Of a stretch of 46,189 nt of DNA, positions 36,211 to 43,742 are shown in pieces. The notes under the pieces are model-generated. The model did not search any database, was not told the DNA's origin, and saw only the letters and a list, made by a program, of their open reading frames with translations. Made by a program: the position numbers and the translations under genes. Source of the stretch: Terriglobia bacterium (GTDB lineage Bacteria > Acidobacteriota > Terriglobia > Terriglobales > Acidobacteriaceae); assembly GCA_020073645.1 (NCBI GenBank), contig JAIQET010000032.1:1-46189 (forward strand), given 5' to 3'. The stretch's first letter is position 1. Each line of letters begins with the position of its first letter.

Positions 36211-37488
36211 CTACTGCACCTCGGGACCTGGTGCCTTGACTTGCGCACTATCCTTCGGTGCATCCGCCGGCTTCTGCGAATTCCCTGGCTTCTGCTCAGG
36301 TTCGGCCTCACGCCGCGCCTTTTCTGCTGCTGCCTCGGCGTCGGTGATATAGCGGAACATCTGCATCCGGCCGGGATACTGCTCGGTCGTAAAAACCCGG
36401 TTTTGCTTGTCAATCGCGATGCCTGTCAGTGCCGCAAACGTGCCGGGGTAGTTTCCATGTCCGCCGAAGAAGGCGAGCAGTTCACCCTGGCGATCGAAGA
36501 CCTGGACACGGTCCTGCATCTCGTCCGCAACCCAGATGTGGCCGTCGCAGTCAATGGCAATTCCTTTGGGGCGGGCGAAGTATCCCGGACCGTCGCCGTG
36601 TTTGCCGAACCAGCTGATGAAGTTGCCGTCCGCGTCGAAGATCTCTACCCGGTTGTTCAAAGTGTCGGTCACGTAGACGTTGCCGTCCTTGTCCAGGGCA
36701 ACATTCGTGGGTGCACCAAAGTCGCCCGGCGTGGTGAGCCAGTGGTTCTTGCCCGCGGTACCGATGCGGCGCAGCAGCTTAAGGCTGTCCGCGTCATACA
36801 CGATGACCTGGTCCTGCTGGGTATCGACGACATAAAGGAAGCGGTTCTCGTTATCGATCGTGAGCCCTACCGGATCGACCAAGCCCTCGGTGATCTGGCC
36901 CTCCACTTTATGGCTGGGGTCGAAGATCAGGACGCGATGCAACTTCCCATCAGAGACAAACAAGCGGTCGCTATCGTCAATCGCCAAGCCGTTGATCAGG
37001 CCGAAGGTGGCTTCGAATTTGTTGCGAATGAGCTGAACGTCCCGGGTCTCGGTGTTGAAGATGAAAATCGCGCCCACTCGCTGATCGGCCACGTACACCA
37101 AGCCTTTCGAATCGAAAGCGATACCGTACGGCCCCAGGAGCTGGAAGGGGAACGCCTTGATGATCTGGTCGCCGTCTTTCTGCTGGGCGCCGGCGAGGCG
37201 GTCCATCCAGCTCTGTTTTTTCTTTTTTTTCTCCGGCGCGGTGTAGTCGATCTTCATGCCCGCGAAGTAGCTCAGGTACTTGACCCGCGCGATGTTCGGG
37301 GGCCCCGGCCAGACCAGCTTGGAGGTGTCCAGATTGGCCGGGAAGCGCGGCTCCTGCGACTTTTGGACGGGCGCTTCCTTCTTCTTTTTTCCAGCGTACA
37401 GAGAGACGGGCGCGATCATTGCGAAGGCCAGCAGGATCGCCACCATCGCTCTACAGCTGCGAGTCGATCTTGGGGGAACCGTAAGCAT
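36211..37488 (-). CDS. NHL-repeat beta-propeller, exported (second copy)
   Basis: The protein of 425 residues has a signal segment (MVAILLAFAMIAPVSLYA). Two lysine clusters (GKKKKEAP and PEKKKKKQSW) follow, then about six NHL blades (e.g. APTNVALDKDGNVYVTDTLNNRVEIFD, RPKGIAIDCDGHIWVADEMQDRVQVFD) and a hydrophilic Lys/Glu/Pro/Ala tail. The basic clusters could bind acidic cytochrome surfaces or lipid headgroups. It has no haem motif. I start it at ATG 37488, behind AAGGAG; an ATG at 37512 directly abuts the stop of the 16-haem gene. It lies between the 16-haem and tetrahaem genes. Confidence 0.88.
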   Translation of the reverse strand: MLTVPPRSTRSCRAMVAILLAFAMIAPVSLYAGKKKKEAPVQKSQEPRFPANLDTSKLVWPGPPNIARVKYLSYFAGMKIDYTAPEKKKKKQSWMDRLAGAQQKDGDQIIKAFPFQLLGPYGIAFDSKGLVYVADQRVGAIFIFNTETRDVQLIRNKFEATFGLINGLAIDDSDRLFVSDGKLHRVLIFDPSHKVEGQITEGLVDPVGLTIDNENRFLYVVDTQQDQVIVYDADSLKLLRRIGTAGKNHWLTTPGDFGAPTNVALDKDGNVYVTDTLNNRVEIFDADGNFISWFGKHGDGPGYFARPKGIAIDCDGHIWVADEMQDRVQVFDRQGELLAFFGGHGNYPGTFAALTGIAIDKQNRVFTTEQYPGRMQMFRYITDAEAAAEKARREAEPEQKPGNSQKPADAPKDSAQVKAPGPEVQ

Positions 37489-37512
37489 TGCGCTGCTCTC
37501 CTTCGCGAACAT

Positions 37513-38967
37513 CTATTGCGCTCCCATCGTGACCCTGTTCTTGTGGCAGGTGTCGCAGAAGGCCAGGTTGTTCTCCTGGTCCTTCACCAGCAGCCCGGGC
37601 TTGGCGGAAGTATGCGGCTGGTGGCAGCTCAGGCAGCTCATCGGGGTCTTGACCATGGTGATATTGGCCGGATCTATCACGTCGGAGACCGGGTGATAGT
37701 CGACCGGATGACCGAGCCCGTACCTCAGCGGGAGGATCGCCACTTTGTTCTTCTTGTAGTAGTCCTCGGGGAGCTTCACCTTGCCGCCGAAAATCGTGAG
37801 CAGGTGCTCGGCTTGGAGTTCCTGCGGCCGCGAGTCGGGGCCGTGGCACTCCAGACAGAGGGCATTGCCCTGCGCGCGCAGCAGCTTGGGACGGTCGCCG
37901 CCGTGGGGCTCGTGGCAGGTGGCGCATCCCTGGCCGAACGCGGGCTGGTGATGGACGCTTTTCTTCGCCAACTCGGCGATGTCAGTGTGGCAGTCGAGGC
38001 AGATGCTCACCGGATCCGTCTTGGGCAGACCCGGGCTCTTGCTCGCGTGGGGGCTATGACAATCGGTGCAGTCCCCGGCCGCACCCGGATGCTGCACTTT
38101 CGCCGATTCAATCTGCTTCGCCTTGTCCTCATGGCAGGTAACGCACAGCGACTTAGCGTCCGCTTGCGTCAGCACCACTTTGCCGTCTTTCGCCGGCTGG
38201 TGGCAGGTGTCGCACATCTTGTTTTCAAAAGGGTTGTGCAGAAAAGCCTGCATCAGCTTTGGGCTGCGCGACTGGTGCGGATCGTGGCAGGTCACGCAAT
38301 CCGCCGAACCGAAGGGCTGGTTCTGGTGCGCTTTCTGCAGGTTTACGTCCTTCGCATCGTGGCAGTCCAGGCAGAGCGCCGGAGTGGCTTTCGCCAGATG
38401 GAAGTCGAATTCTCTTTTACCGATCTCGCCGACTTTGTGCATCGTGTGGCAGGTCTCGCAACCCATGTCGAGGGCGGCATGGCGGCTGCCCTTATCGGGG
38501 ACCTTCAGGCCGGTCTGGTGGCAGCCGAGACAGAGGTTCTCTTTCTCGCCGCCGGAGGTTGCCTTGAGCAATTGATTCTTGTTTTCGGAGGTGTGAGGAT
38601 CGTGGCAAGTCAGGCAGTCCCGGACGGCCGGCTGGTGAACGTGGCCCTGGATCTGCGCCGCGTCCTTGTCACTGTGGCAAGTGAGGCAGAGCTTGTAAGG
38701 CGTGGCGGTGATCAGCTTCACGTAGGTCGTATCTTTATTCACCCGAACTTCGTGACAGCTGGTGCAACCCATCGCGATGGCCGAGTGAACCGCTTTTCCT
38801 TTTGACTTGTCTTCGTGGCACTGAATGCAGGTGGCGGAATCGGTTTTGGGGTCGAGCGGAACGGGATGCTTCGCGGCGAACGCCTGCGGGGCGCAAATGA
38901 GCAGGCCGACTGCCAGGAACTGGATCGTCCGGAAGTTCCAACTCGACCTGATCACAGCCACTCTCAC
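37513..38967 (-). CDS. Hexadecahaem c-type cytochrome, secreted
   Basis: The protein of 484 residues has sixteen CXXCH sites starting at residues 47, 68, 94, 118, 146, 170, 199, 224, 252, 275, 300, 323, 348, 371, 445 and 471. They form eight near-regular diheme repeats of about 50 residues (doubled-CXXCH family), with one haem per ~27 mature residues and no other domain. Start: a GTG at 38967 follows GGAGG by 5 bases and gives a signal peptide (TIQFLAVGLLICAPQAFA); the frame stays open upstream to 39279 with no sensible N terminus. It is the first gene of the minus-strand run, divergent from resB. A periplasmic electron wire linking the inner membrane to the outer-membrane barrel is the likely role. 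Confidence 0.93.
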   Translation of the reverse strand: MRVAVIRSSWNFRTIQFLAVGLLICAPQAFAAKHPVPLDPKTDSATCIQCHEDKSKGKAVHSAIAMGCTSCHEVRVNKDTTYVKLITATPYKLCLTCHSDKDAAQIQGHVHQPAVRDCLTCHDPHTSENKNQLLKATSGGEKENLCLGCHQTGLKVPDKGSRHAALDMGCETCHTMHKVGEIGKREFDFHLAKATPALCLDCHDAKDVNLQKAHQNQPFGSADCVTCHDPHQSRSPKLMQAFLHNPFENKMCDTCHQPAKDGKVVLTQADAKSLCVTCHEDKAKQIESAKVQHPGAAGDCTDCHSPHASKSPGLPKTDPVSICLDCHTDIAELAKKSVHHQPAFGQGCATCHEPHGGDRPKLLRAQGNALCLECHGPDSRPQELQAEHLLTIFGGKVKLPEDYYKKNKVAILPLRYGLGHPVDYHPVSDVIDPANITMVKTPMSCLSCHQPHTSAKPGLLVKDQENNLAFCDTCHKNRVTMGAQ

Positions 38968-38989
38968 AAAAGCCTCCACAAGGCTGCTG

Positions 38990-39005
38990 TGCACGACGCT
39001 CGCCG
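38990..39005 (-). promoter_or_regulatory. Weaker candidate -24/-12 promoter for the 16-haem operon
   Basis: On the minus strand CGGCGAG-N4-GTGCA has GG and GC ten bases apart and the same -12 element as the resB site, but a poor -24 half. Predicted start near 38979 would leave only the GGAGG ribosome site before the GTG at 38967, the same tight geometry as at resB. Confidence 0.35.
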
Positions 39006-39434
39006 CAGCGCAGGGAATTGATGAATTTCTCCGCAAGGCATGTAACCTGCTGATCTGCAAGTTGTTGCACATGACACCAGGAGGTGTGGCATTTCTCAAC
39101 AGGGGATGCAAGTTACTGAAATGGGCCTTCTCCCGCAGTGGGATTGGTGAAATGACCCAAGGGGGAAGGTTGGCTGGTTGAGGCCCTCGGATCGGTCCCA
39201 AAATGGAGATTTGGGCTGACATTCCCTTTAAGGAACATTTGACCGCCGAGGGGGACTCCCGCCCTAGGACCCATGTCACCTCGCCGTGTGATGTGGAACA
39301 ACCGCGGCGTGCGCCAAATTCCCGCTTACGCCTTGGCTGGCTGTGTGATATGGCCCAAAACCACCGCCATCCTTTTTCTAACGAGGGACTCTCAAGCGCA
39401 TGACGCGTAACGGCTTTGGCTCATTCGCCCGATG

Positions 39435-39450
39435 TGGCGCGGAACGTGCA
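39435..39450 (+). promoter_or_regulatory. Sigma-54 (-24/-12) promoter of the resB-ccsA-kinase operon
   Basis: TGGCGCG-N4-GTGCA matches the consensus TGGCACG-N4-TTGCA at all but two bases, with GG and GC exactly ten bases apart. Transcription is predicted to start at about 39461, directly before the GGAGGAGG ribosome site, leaving an 18-base leader. It also shows that the resB start is 39479, not an upstream codon. The operon appears to encode its own sigma-54 activator. Confidence 0.72.
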
Positions 39451-39478
39451 TTTCTCAGGCCGGGAGGAGGCGAGAGAT

Positions 39479-40933
39479 ATGGCTGGAACGCTTCGCAAGG
39501 CGGGCCGCAGTATCTGGCAGACACTGAGTTCGATCAAGACCGGGGTGATCCTGCTGATCATCGTGGTGATCGTCTCGGCGGCAGGCACGCTGATCCTGCA
39601 GCGGCCCGTGACCGATCCCGATGAAATGCAGCGCGCCTACTCCCCGCAAATGCTGCGCCTCCTCGACACCCTTGGGCTAACTGATGCTTTCCATGCGTGG
39701 TGGTTCGTGCTGCTGCTGGCGCTGGTCAGCTTGAGCATCGTGGCAGCATCCATCCAGCGGTTTCCCAATGCCTGGCGCTTTTACGCGCGTCCTTACAAGA
39801 GCCCGGATGAGACCTTCCGAAAGGTGCTGGCCACGCAAAAGCAAATTGCCATTGCAGACGAGAAAGCGGGTTTGGCTGCGGCCGAGCGCGCCTTCCAGCG
39901 CATGCGGCTCAAGCCGGAGCAGGTAGCTAAGAACCATCGAGTTTCGCTGTTCGCCGAGCGCAACCGCATCTCCGTGATGGCGGTGTACATCGTGCACGCC
40001 AGCCTGCTGCTCATCTTCTTGGGCGGCATTGTGGACGCGCTTTATGGCTGGCGCGGTTTCGTGGCGCTAACGCGCGGGCAGCAATCCAGCCAGGTAGAGA
40101 TGCATGATGGCAGCGGCCATACTCTGCCCTTTGCCATTCGCTGCGACGGCGCCGGCCAGGAAAACTACGCCGATGGCTCGCCCAAGAAATGGTGGTCGAA
40201 TCTGGCCGTGCTGGACGGCGGACGCGAGGTCGTGCGCAAAGAAATTGTCGTCAACGATCCGCTGGTGTACCGGGGCATCCGCTTCTATCAAGCCAGCTAC
40301 GGCAGCACGGGCAAGGTGGACAAGCTGATTCTTGCCGCCAGCCCGGCGAAGGGTCGCGGCGACGCCAAGGAAATCGCTTTAGGCGAGAACGACCCGGTTC
40401 AACTCGACAGTGATACCTCGGTTCGCCTGGCGGAATTCATTCCGGATTACGTGGTGGGGGATGGCCAGGTGTACACGCGCTCGAGGGACGTTGAGAATCC
40501 GGCGGCCCACCTGATCGTCGAGTCGAAGTCGGCGGGCAAGGCCGTAAACGTATGGCTGCCGCCGATCCCGGGCTTCGAGCAAAATGCAGCTTCCCCCTAC
40601 ACCTTCGAGGCCAAGAATCTGCAGATGGGCTATTTCACCGGCCTGGAGGTTTCCCACGAGCCCGGGCAGTGGGCCGTCTGGGCGGGAGTCATCCTCATGG
40701 GCTTTGGGCTGGCGGTGGTGTTCTACCTGGTGCACATGCGTTTTTGGGTGGTGCCCGTGCTGGATGCGCGTGGCCGACTCGTGCTGTGGGTGGGCGGCGC
40801 CGCCAACAAAAACAAGGATGCTTTTGAAGAGCGTTTTCAGAAGCTGGTAGGGGAGATCGAGTCGGAGTTGAAGGTGCGTTCCGAGGCGCAAATCCGGGTG
40901 CAGGAAGAAGAGACTTCACTGGCCGGGGCGTAG
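39479..40933 (+). CDS. resB: ResB/CcsB-type cytochrome c synthetase subunit (System II)
   Basis: With CcsA it forms the System II haem lyase that carries haem across the inner membrane and attaches it to CXXCH apoproteins. The protein of 484 residues has membrane segments at about 20-40 (GVILLIIVVIVSAAGTLIL), 70-90 and 175-200 (VMAVYIVHASLLLIFLGGIV). A large periplasmic domain follows (about 200-395, containing DPLVYRGIRFYQASYG, a conserved ResB signature), then a final segment (WAVWAGVILMGFGLAVVFYLVHMRF) and a cytosolic tail of ~65 residues. The ATG follows GGAGGAGG. It is first in a four-gene run with ccsA 22 bases on. At least 32 haem sites are encoded next door, a heavy demand for haem attachment. 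Confidence 0.93.
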   Translation: MAGTLRKAGRSIWQTLSSIKTGVILLIIVVIVSAAGTLILQRPVTDPDEMQRAYSPQMLRLLDTLGLTDAFHAWWFVLLLALVSLSIVAASIQRFPNAWRFYARPYKSPDETFRKVLATQKQIAIADEKAGLAAAERAFQRMRLKPEQVAKNHRVSLFAERNRISVMAVYIVHASLLLIFLGGIVDALYGWRGFVALTRGQQSSQVEMHDGSGHTLPFAIRCDGAGQENYADGSPKKWWSNLAVLDGGREVVRKEIVVNDPLVYRGIRFYQASYGSTGKVDKLILAASPAKGRGDAKEIALGENDPVQLDSDTSVRLAEFIPDYVVGDGQVYTRSRDVENPAAHLIVESKSAGKAVNVWLPPIPGFEQNAASPYTFEAKNLQMGYFTGLEVSHEPGQWAVWAGVILMGFGLAVVFYLVHMRFWVVPVLDARGRLVLWVGGAANKNKDAFEERFQKLVGEIESELKVRSEAQIRVQEEETSLAGA

Positions 40934-40955
40934 TTCCGGCAACGGAGGATGAGTT

Positions 40956-42356
40956 ATGGCGCGTGCAAGAGTGGAACAGCAACCGGCGACGACTGGCACC
41001 ATGCTGGTGGTGCTGGTTGGGCTGGGCGTGGCCTTCCTGCTGTTCATGGCGTTTCTGAATGTGGTCAAGACGGGCAACCTCCTCAATGAATCCAACCTGC
41101 TCTATGCCGCGCTGATTTTCTACGCCGGCGCGGGTGCGCTTTATCTGGGATTTGGCGTAACCGGCACGGAATCTTATGTGCGCTTTGCTTCGCTGGCGAC
41201 CTGGGCCGGTTTGCTGGCCAACACCGGAGCGGTGGCGCATCGCTGGTACGAAGCCGGGCATCCGCCGTTTGCCAGCATTTACGAAATGCTGCTGAGCTTC
41301 GTGTGGACACTGGCCGTGCTGACGCTGATCGCCGAAAAGAAATTTGGAGTCAAGGTCATCGGCACCGTGACCATGCCGGTGGCGATTGTCGGGGTCGTGC
41401 TGATGCAACTGCTGCGCACCGATGTTCATCCGCTGGTGCCAGCGCTGCAATCGACCTGGCTGCACGTCCACGTGACGCTGGCCATGCTGGCCTATGCCGC
41501 GTGCGCCCTGAGTTTTGCCCTGGCCATGATGTTTCTGATCCAGGACAAGATGCGGACAGAGACTTTCCTGGCCGCGACCAGCGCGTTCGGGGTTGCCACC
41601 TATGCGGGCATCCTGACGCGGTTTGAAAAATGGGGCGGACTGAGTGTGGCGGCCTGGAATCCGGAACAAAAATCTGAGGTTTTTCTAGCCAAAGGCGTGC
41701 GCCTGTTTGTGGTGATTCCTGACCTGGGATTTCTGATGATGATGGTGCTGGCCGCAGTGGCCGCGCCGCTGGTGCTGTACCTGGTTTCGCGCTGGAAGCA
41801 AGACGAGTCTCTCATCAATACCGCCAATCGCGTGGTGTTCGTCAGCATCCTGCTGCAGGTACTGGCGCTGGTGTTCTTCCTGCTTCGCGCCCGCGATGGC
41901 AGTTACGGATCACTCGACGCCGAGGGTCTGTTCCCGACGAGCCTGGCCGCGAGTCCGTTTATTCTCTCGGGCCTGGTAGGAGGCATCTTCGTATCGCTGC
42001 TTTATCTGCTGCTGCTGTGGCGGCGGGAGGACCTGGAGCGCATGCTGCCCAGCACCGACGATCTGGACCGCATCACCTACAAGACCATCGCCATTGCCTT
42101 TCCTCTTCTCACCCTGATGATCGCGGCGGGCGCCTACTGGGCCAATCGCACCTGGGGCTCGTACTGGAGCTGGGACCCAAAAGAGACCTGGGCGGCGATC
42201 ACCTGGCTGGTCTACGCCGGCTATCTGCACATGCGCATCACCCGGGGATGGCGCGGGCGGCGCGCAGCTTACTTCGCCATTCTCGGATTTGCCGTGGTCA
42301 TGTTCACCTTCTTCGGGGTGACATATCTGCTGAATGGAATGCACGCCTATGCTTGA
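40956..42356 (+). CDS. ccsA: ResC/CcsA-type cytochrome c synthetase subunit (System II)
   Basis: Haem-handling partner of ResB. The protein of 466 residues has about eleven membrane segments. The tryptophan-rich WWD-type periplasmic motif is [28 protein letters not shown] near residue 400. Likely haem-ligand histidines flank it ([37 protein letters not shown] and the C-terminal H in LLNGMHAYA). The N-terminal ~100 residues, with two extra segments, make it longer than minimal CcsA (~320 residues). GGAGG lies 8 bases before the ATG. Its last 8 bases overlap the upstream start option of the following kinase gene. Confidence 0.95.
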   Translation: MARARVEQQPATTGTMLVVLVGLGVAFLLFMAFLNVVKTGNLLNESNLLYAALIFYAGAGALYLGFGVTGTESYVRFASLATWAGLLANTGAVAHRWYEAGHPPFASIYEMLLSFVWTLAVLTLIAEKKFGVKVIGTVTMPVAIVGVVLMQLLRTDVHPLVPALQSTWLHVHVTLAMLAYAACALSFALAMMFLIQDKMRTETFLAATSAFGVATYAGILTRFEKWGGLSVAAWNPEQKSEVFLAKGVRLFVVIPDLGFLMMMVLAAVAAPLVLYLVSRWKQDESLINTANRVVFVSILLQVLALVFFLLRARDGSYGSLDAEGLFPTSLAASPFILSGLVGGIFVSLLYLLLLWRREDLERMLPSTDDLDRITYKTIAIAFPLLTLMIAAGAYWANRTWGSYWSWDPKETWAAITWLVYAGYLHMRITRGWRGRRAAYFAILGFAVVMFTFFGVTYLLNGMHAYA

Positions 42357-43638
42357 TACCAAACGAGAACCCGGTTCCATCGCCCCGCCAGAGCCGGAGG
42401 CGGTTTCGGCGGCCGCTTCGCTACGGCCTGCATCCTGCCACCTGTACTACATCAGTACGGAAAGCGATGGGCTGGAAGACGGCGCCGGTCTGCCGCCTTG
42501 TTGTCCGGCGAGCAAAGGGCACATAATGAAACCAACAATTCCGGCCATCCAGGAGGAGTCCGGCGTGGGTCAGGTACGCATTCACTGGCAGATCAAGGCA
42601 GTGTTGCCGATCGCGTTCGTGCTGCTGAATGGCCTGCTGCTGTTCATGCTGGCCACGGTATCGTGGCGCGACCCCGAACGGCACATGGTGCTGCTGGTTG
42701 CGGGCGGGGGAGCGGTCGCCATCTGCGCGGCTCTTCTCGTGGTCCTCGCCTTCCTGATCCAGCGGCCGATGGTGGAGTTGCAAGAGAAGATCGCCCGCGT
42801 AGGCGAAGGGGACTTGAACGCATCCGTGCGCTTTGCCCGGCGTAACGACGAGATCGGCGACTTGGGGCGCAACTTCAACCGCATGGTGGCGCAGTTGCGT
42901 GAGAGCCGGGAGGAGATTCAACGGCTGCATCGCACTCAGATGTCGCGCGCGGAGCACCTGGCAACCCTCGGCGAACTGGCCACCGGGCTGGCCCACGAGA
43001 TTCGCAACCCTCTGGCCGGAATTGCCGGCGTGATCGAAATCATCGGACGCGATCTGCCCGCCACCAGCCCGGCCCGTGCCGTGGTCAAGGAAGTGCGCCA
43101 CGAGATCGCGCAGATCAACCACATCCTTACCGACCTGCTGCAAACCGCGCGGCCGCATCCCCCTGAGATTCGCCGCAGCAATCTGAACACCACGGTGGAG
43201 CACGCCGTGATGCTGGCGCGTCAGCAGGCGTTGTCGAAGCCCATCCAGATCGAATTCCGGAAGGCTGAGGCCCTGCCCGAAGTGGAGCATGACAGCGGCC
43301 AGGTTCATCAAGTCTTGCTCAACCTGCTGCTCAACTCCATCCAGGCGATCGAGGGACCGGGCAAAATCACGGTCGAGGTCGAGCCCCATGGCGAGTCCGC
43401 GGCCATCATCGTCAGCGATACTGGGCGCGGCATCCCGCCCGAACATCTGCCCAACATCTTCCGGCCGTTCTACACCACCAAGGGCAACGGCACCGGTCTG
43501 GGCTTGTCGCTGGCCCGGCGCATCGTGGAAGAACACCACGGGCGGATTGAAGTGACCAGCGTGGTGGGCAAGGGCAGCAAGTTCGTGGTGCTGTTGCCGA
43601 TGCAGCGCCCCGCCGCTGAGATGGCCGCAGTCAGTTAA
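42349..43638 (+). CDS. Membrane sensor histidine kinase with cysteine-bearing N-terminal extension
   Basis: NtrB-like kinase, 429 residues from ATG 42349. Two membrane segments (about 83-105 and 113-136) are separated by only ~8 periplasmic residues. HAMP follows ([22 protein letters not shown]), then HisKA with the phospho-histidine at about residue 216 ([14 protein letters not shown]), and HATPase ([45 protein letters not shown]). The first 60 residues carry Cys30, Cys51 and Cys52. With almost no periplasmic domain, sensing must be in the membrane or in this extension. The start is uncertain: ATG 42526, behind AAAGGG, would give 370 residues without the cysteines. It is coupled to ccsA and followed by a sigma-54 regulator, its probable partner. 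Confidence 0.88.
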   Translation: MLDTKREPGSIAPPEPEAVSAAASLRPASCHLYYISTESDGLEDGAGLPPCCPASKGHIMKPTIPAIQEESGVGQVRIHWQIKAVLPIAFVLLNGLLLFMLATVSWRDPERHMVLLVAGGGAVAICAALLVVLAFLIQRPMVELQEKIARVGEGDLNASVRFARRNDEIGDLGRNFNRMVAQLRESREEIQRLHRTQMSRAEHLATLGELATGLAHEIRNPLAGIAGVIEIIGRDLPATSPARAVVKEVRHEIAQINHILTDLLQTARPHPPEIRRSNLNTTVEHAVMLARQQALSKPIQIEFRKAEALPEVEHDSGQVHQVLLNLLLNSIQAIEGPGKITVEVEPHGESAAIIVSDTGRGIPPEHLPNIFRPFYTTKGNGTGLGLSLARRIVEEHHGRIEVTSVVGKGSKFVVLLPMQRPAAEMAAVS

Positions 43639-43742
43639 GCCTACGGCTCGCTACGGGCAACAGCCTGCTGGTGACCTTCCCCCTGGCTTGCGCCCTCGTT
43701 TCCTGCCCCCCCCTCATTCCGTAGTAAGCTAGTTACACAGCG

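Larger units (their letters stand above)
38968..39478. other. 511-bp divergent control region of the cytochrome cluster
   Basis: No gene is supported here; it separates the 16-haem operon from the resB operon. It holds a strong -24/-12 site toward resB, a weaker one toward the 16-haem gene, and several dyad elements (CCCAAA-N7-TTTGGG at 39197-39215; CCATGTCAC at 39271-39279 facing TGTGATGTGG at 39287-39296; TGTGATATGG at 39344-39353). This is the layout expected of upstream activator sites for the sigma-54 regulator encoded in the cluster. Confidence 0.55.

Noticed and set aside
36097..38805. A 902-codon open frame on the plus strand
   Set aside because: It is antisense to the second NHL gene and the 16-haem gene. 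The opposite strand has signal peptides, NHL blades and sixteen CXXCH sites; the plus-strand translation is repetitive and has no ribosome site or fold.
38967..39279. Upstream extension of the 16-haem frame to 39279
   Set aside because: The extra ~100 residues have no sensible N terminus, and GTG 38967 has a GGAGG site and immediately precedes a proper signal peptide.
39416..39478. Upstream extension of resB to 39416
   Set aside because: It would place the -24/-12 promoter inside the coding region; ATG 39479 has a strong ribosome site and gives a normal ResB N terminus.
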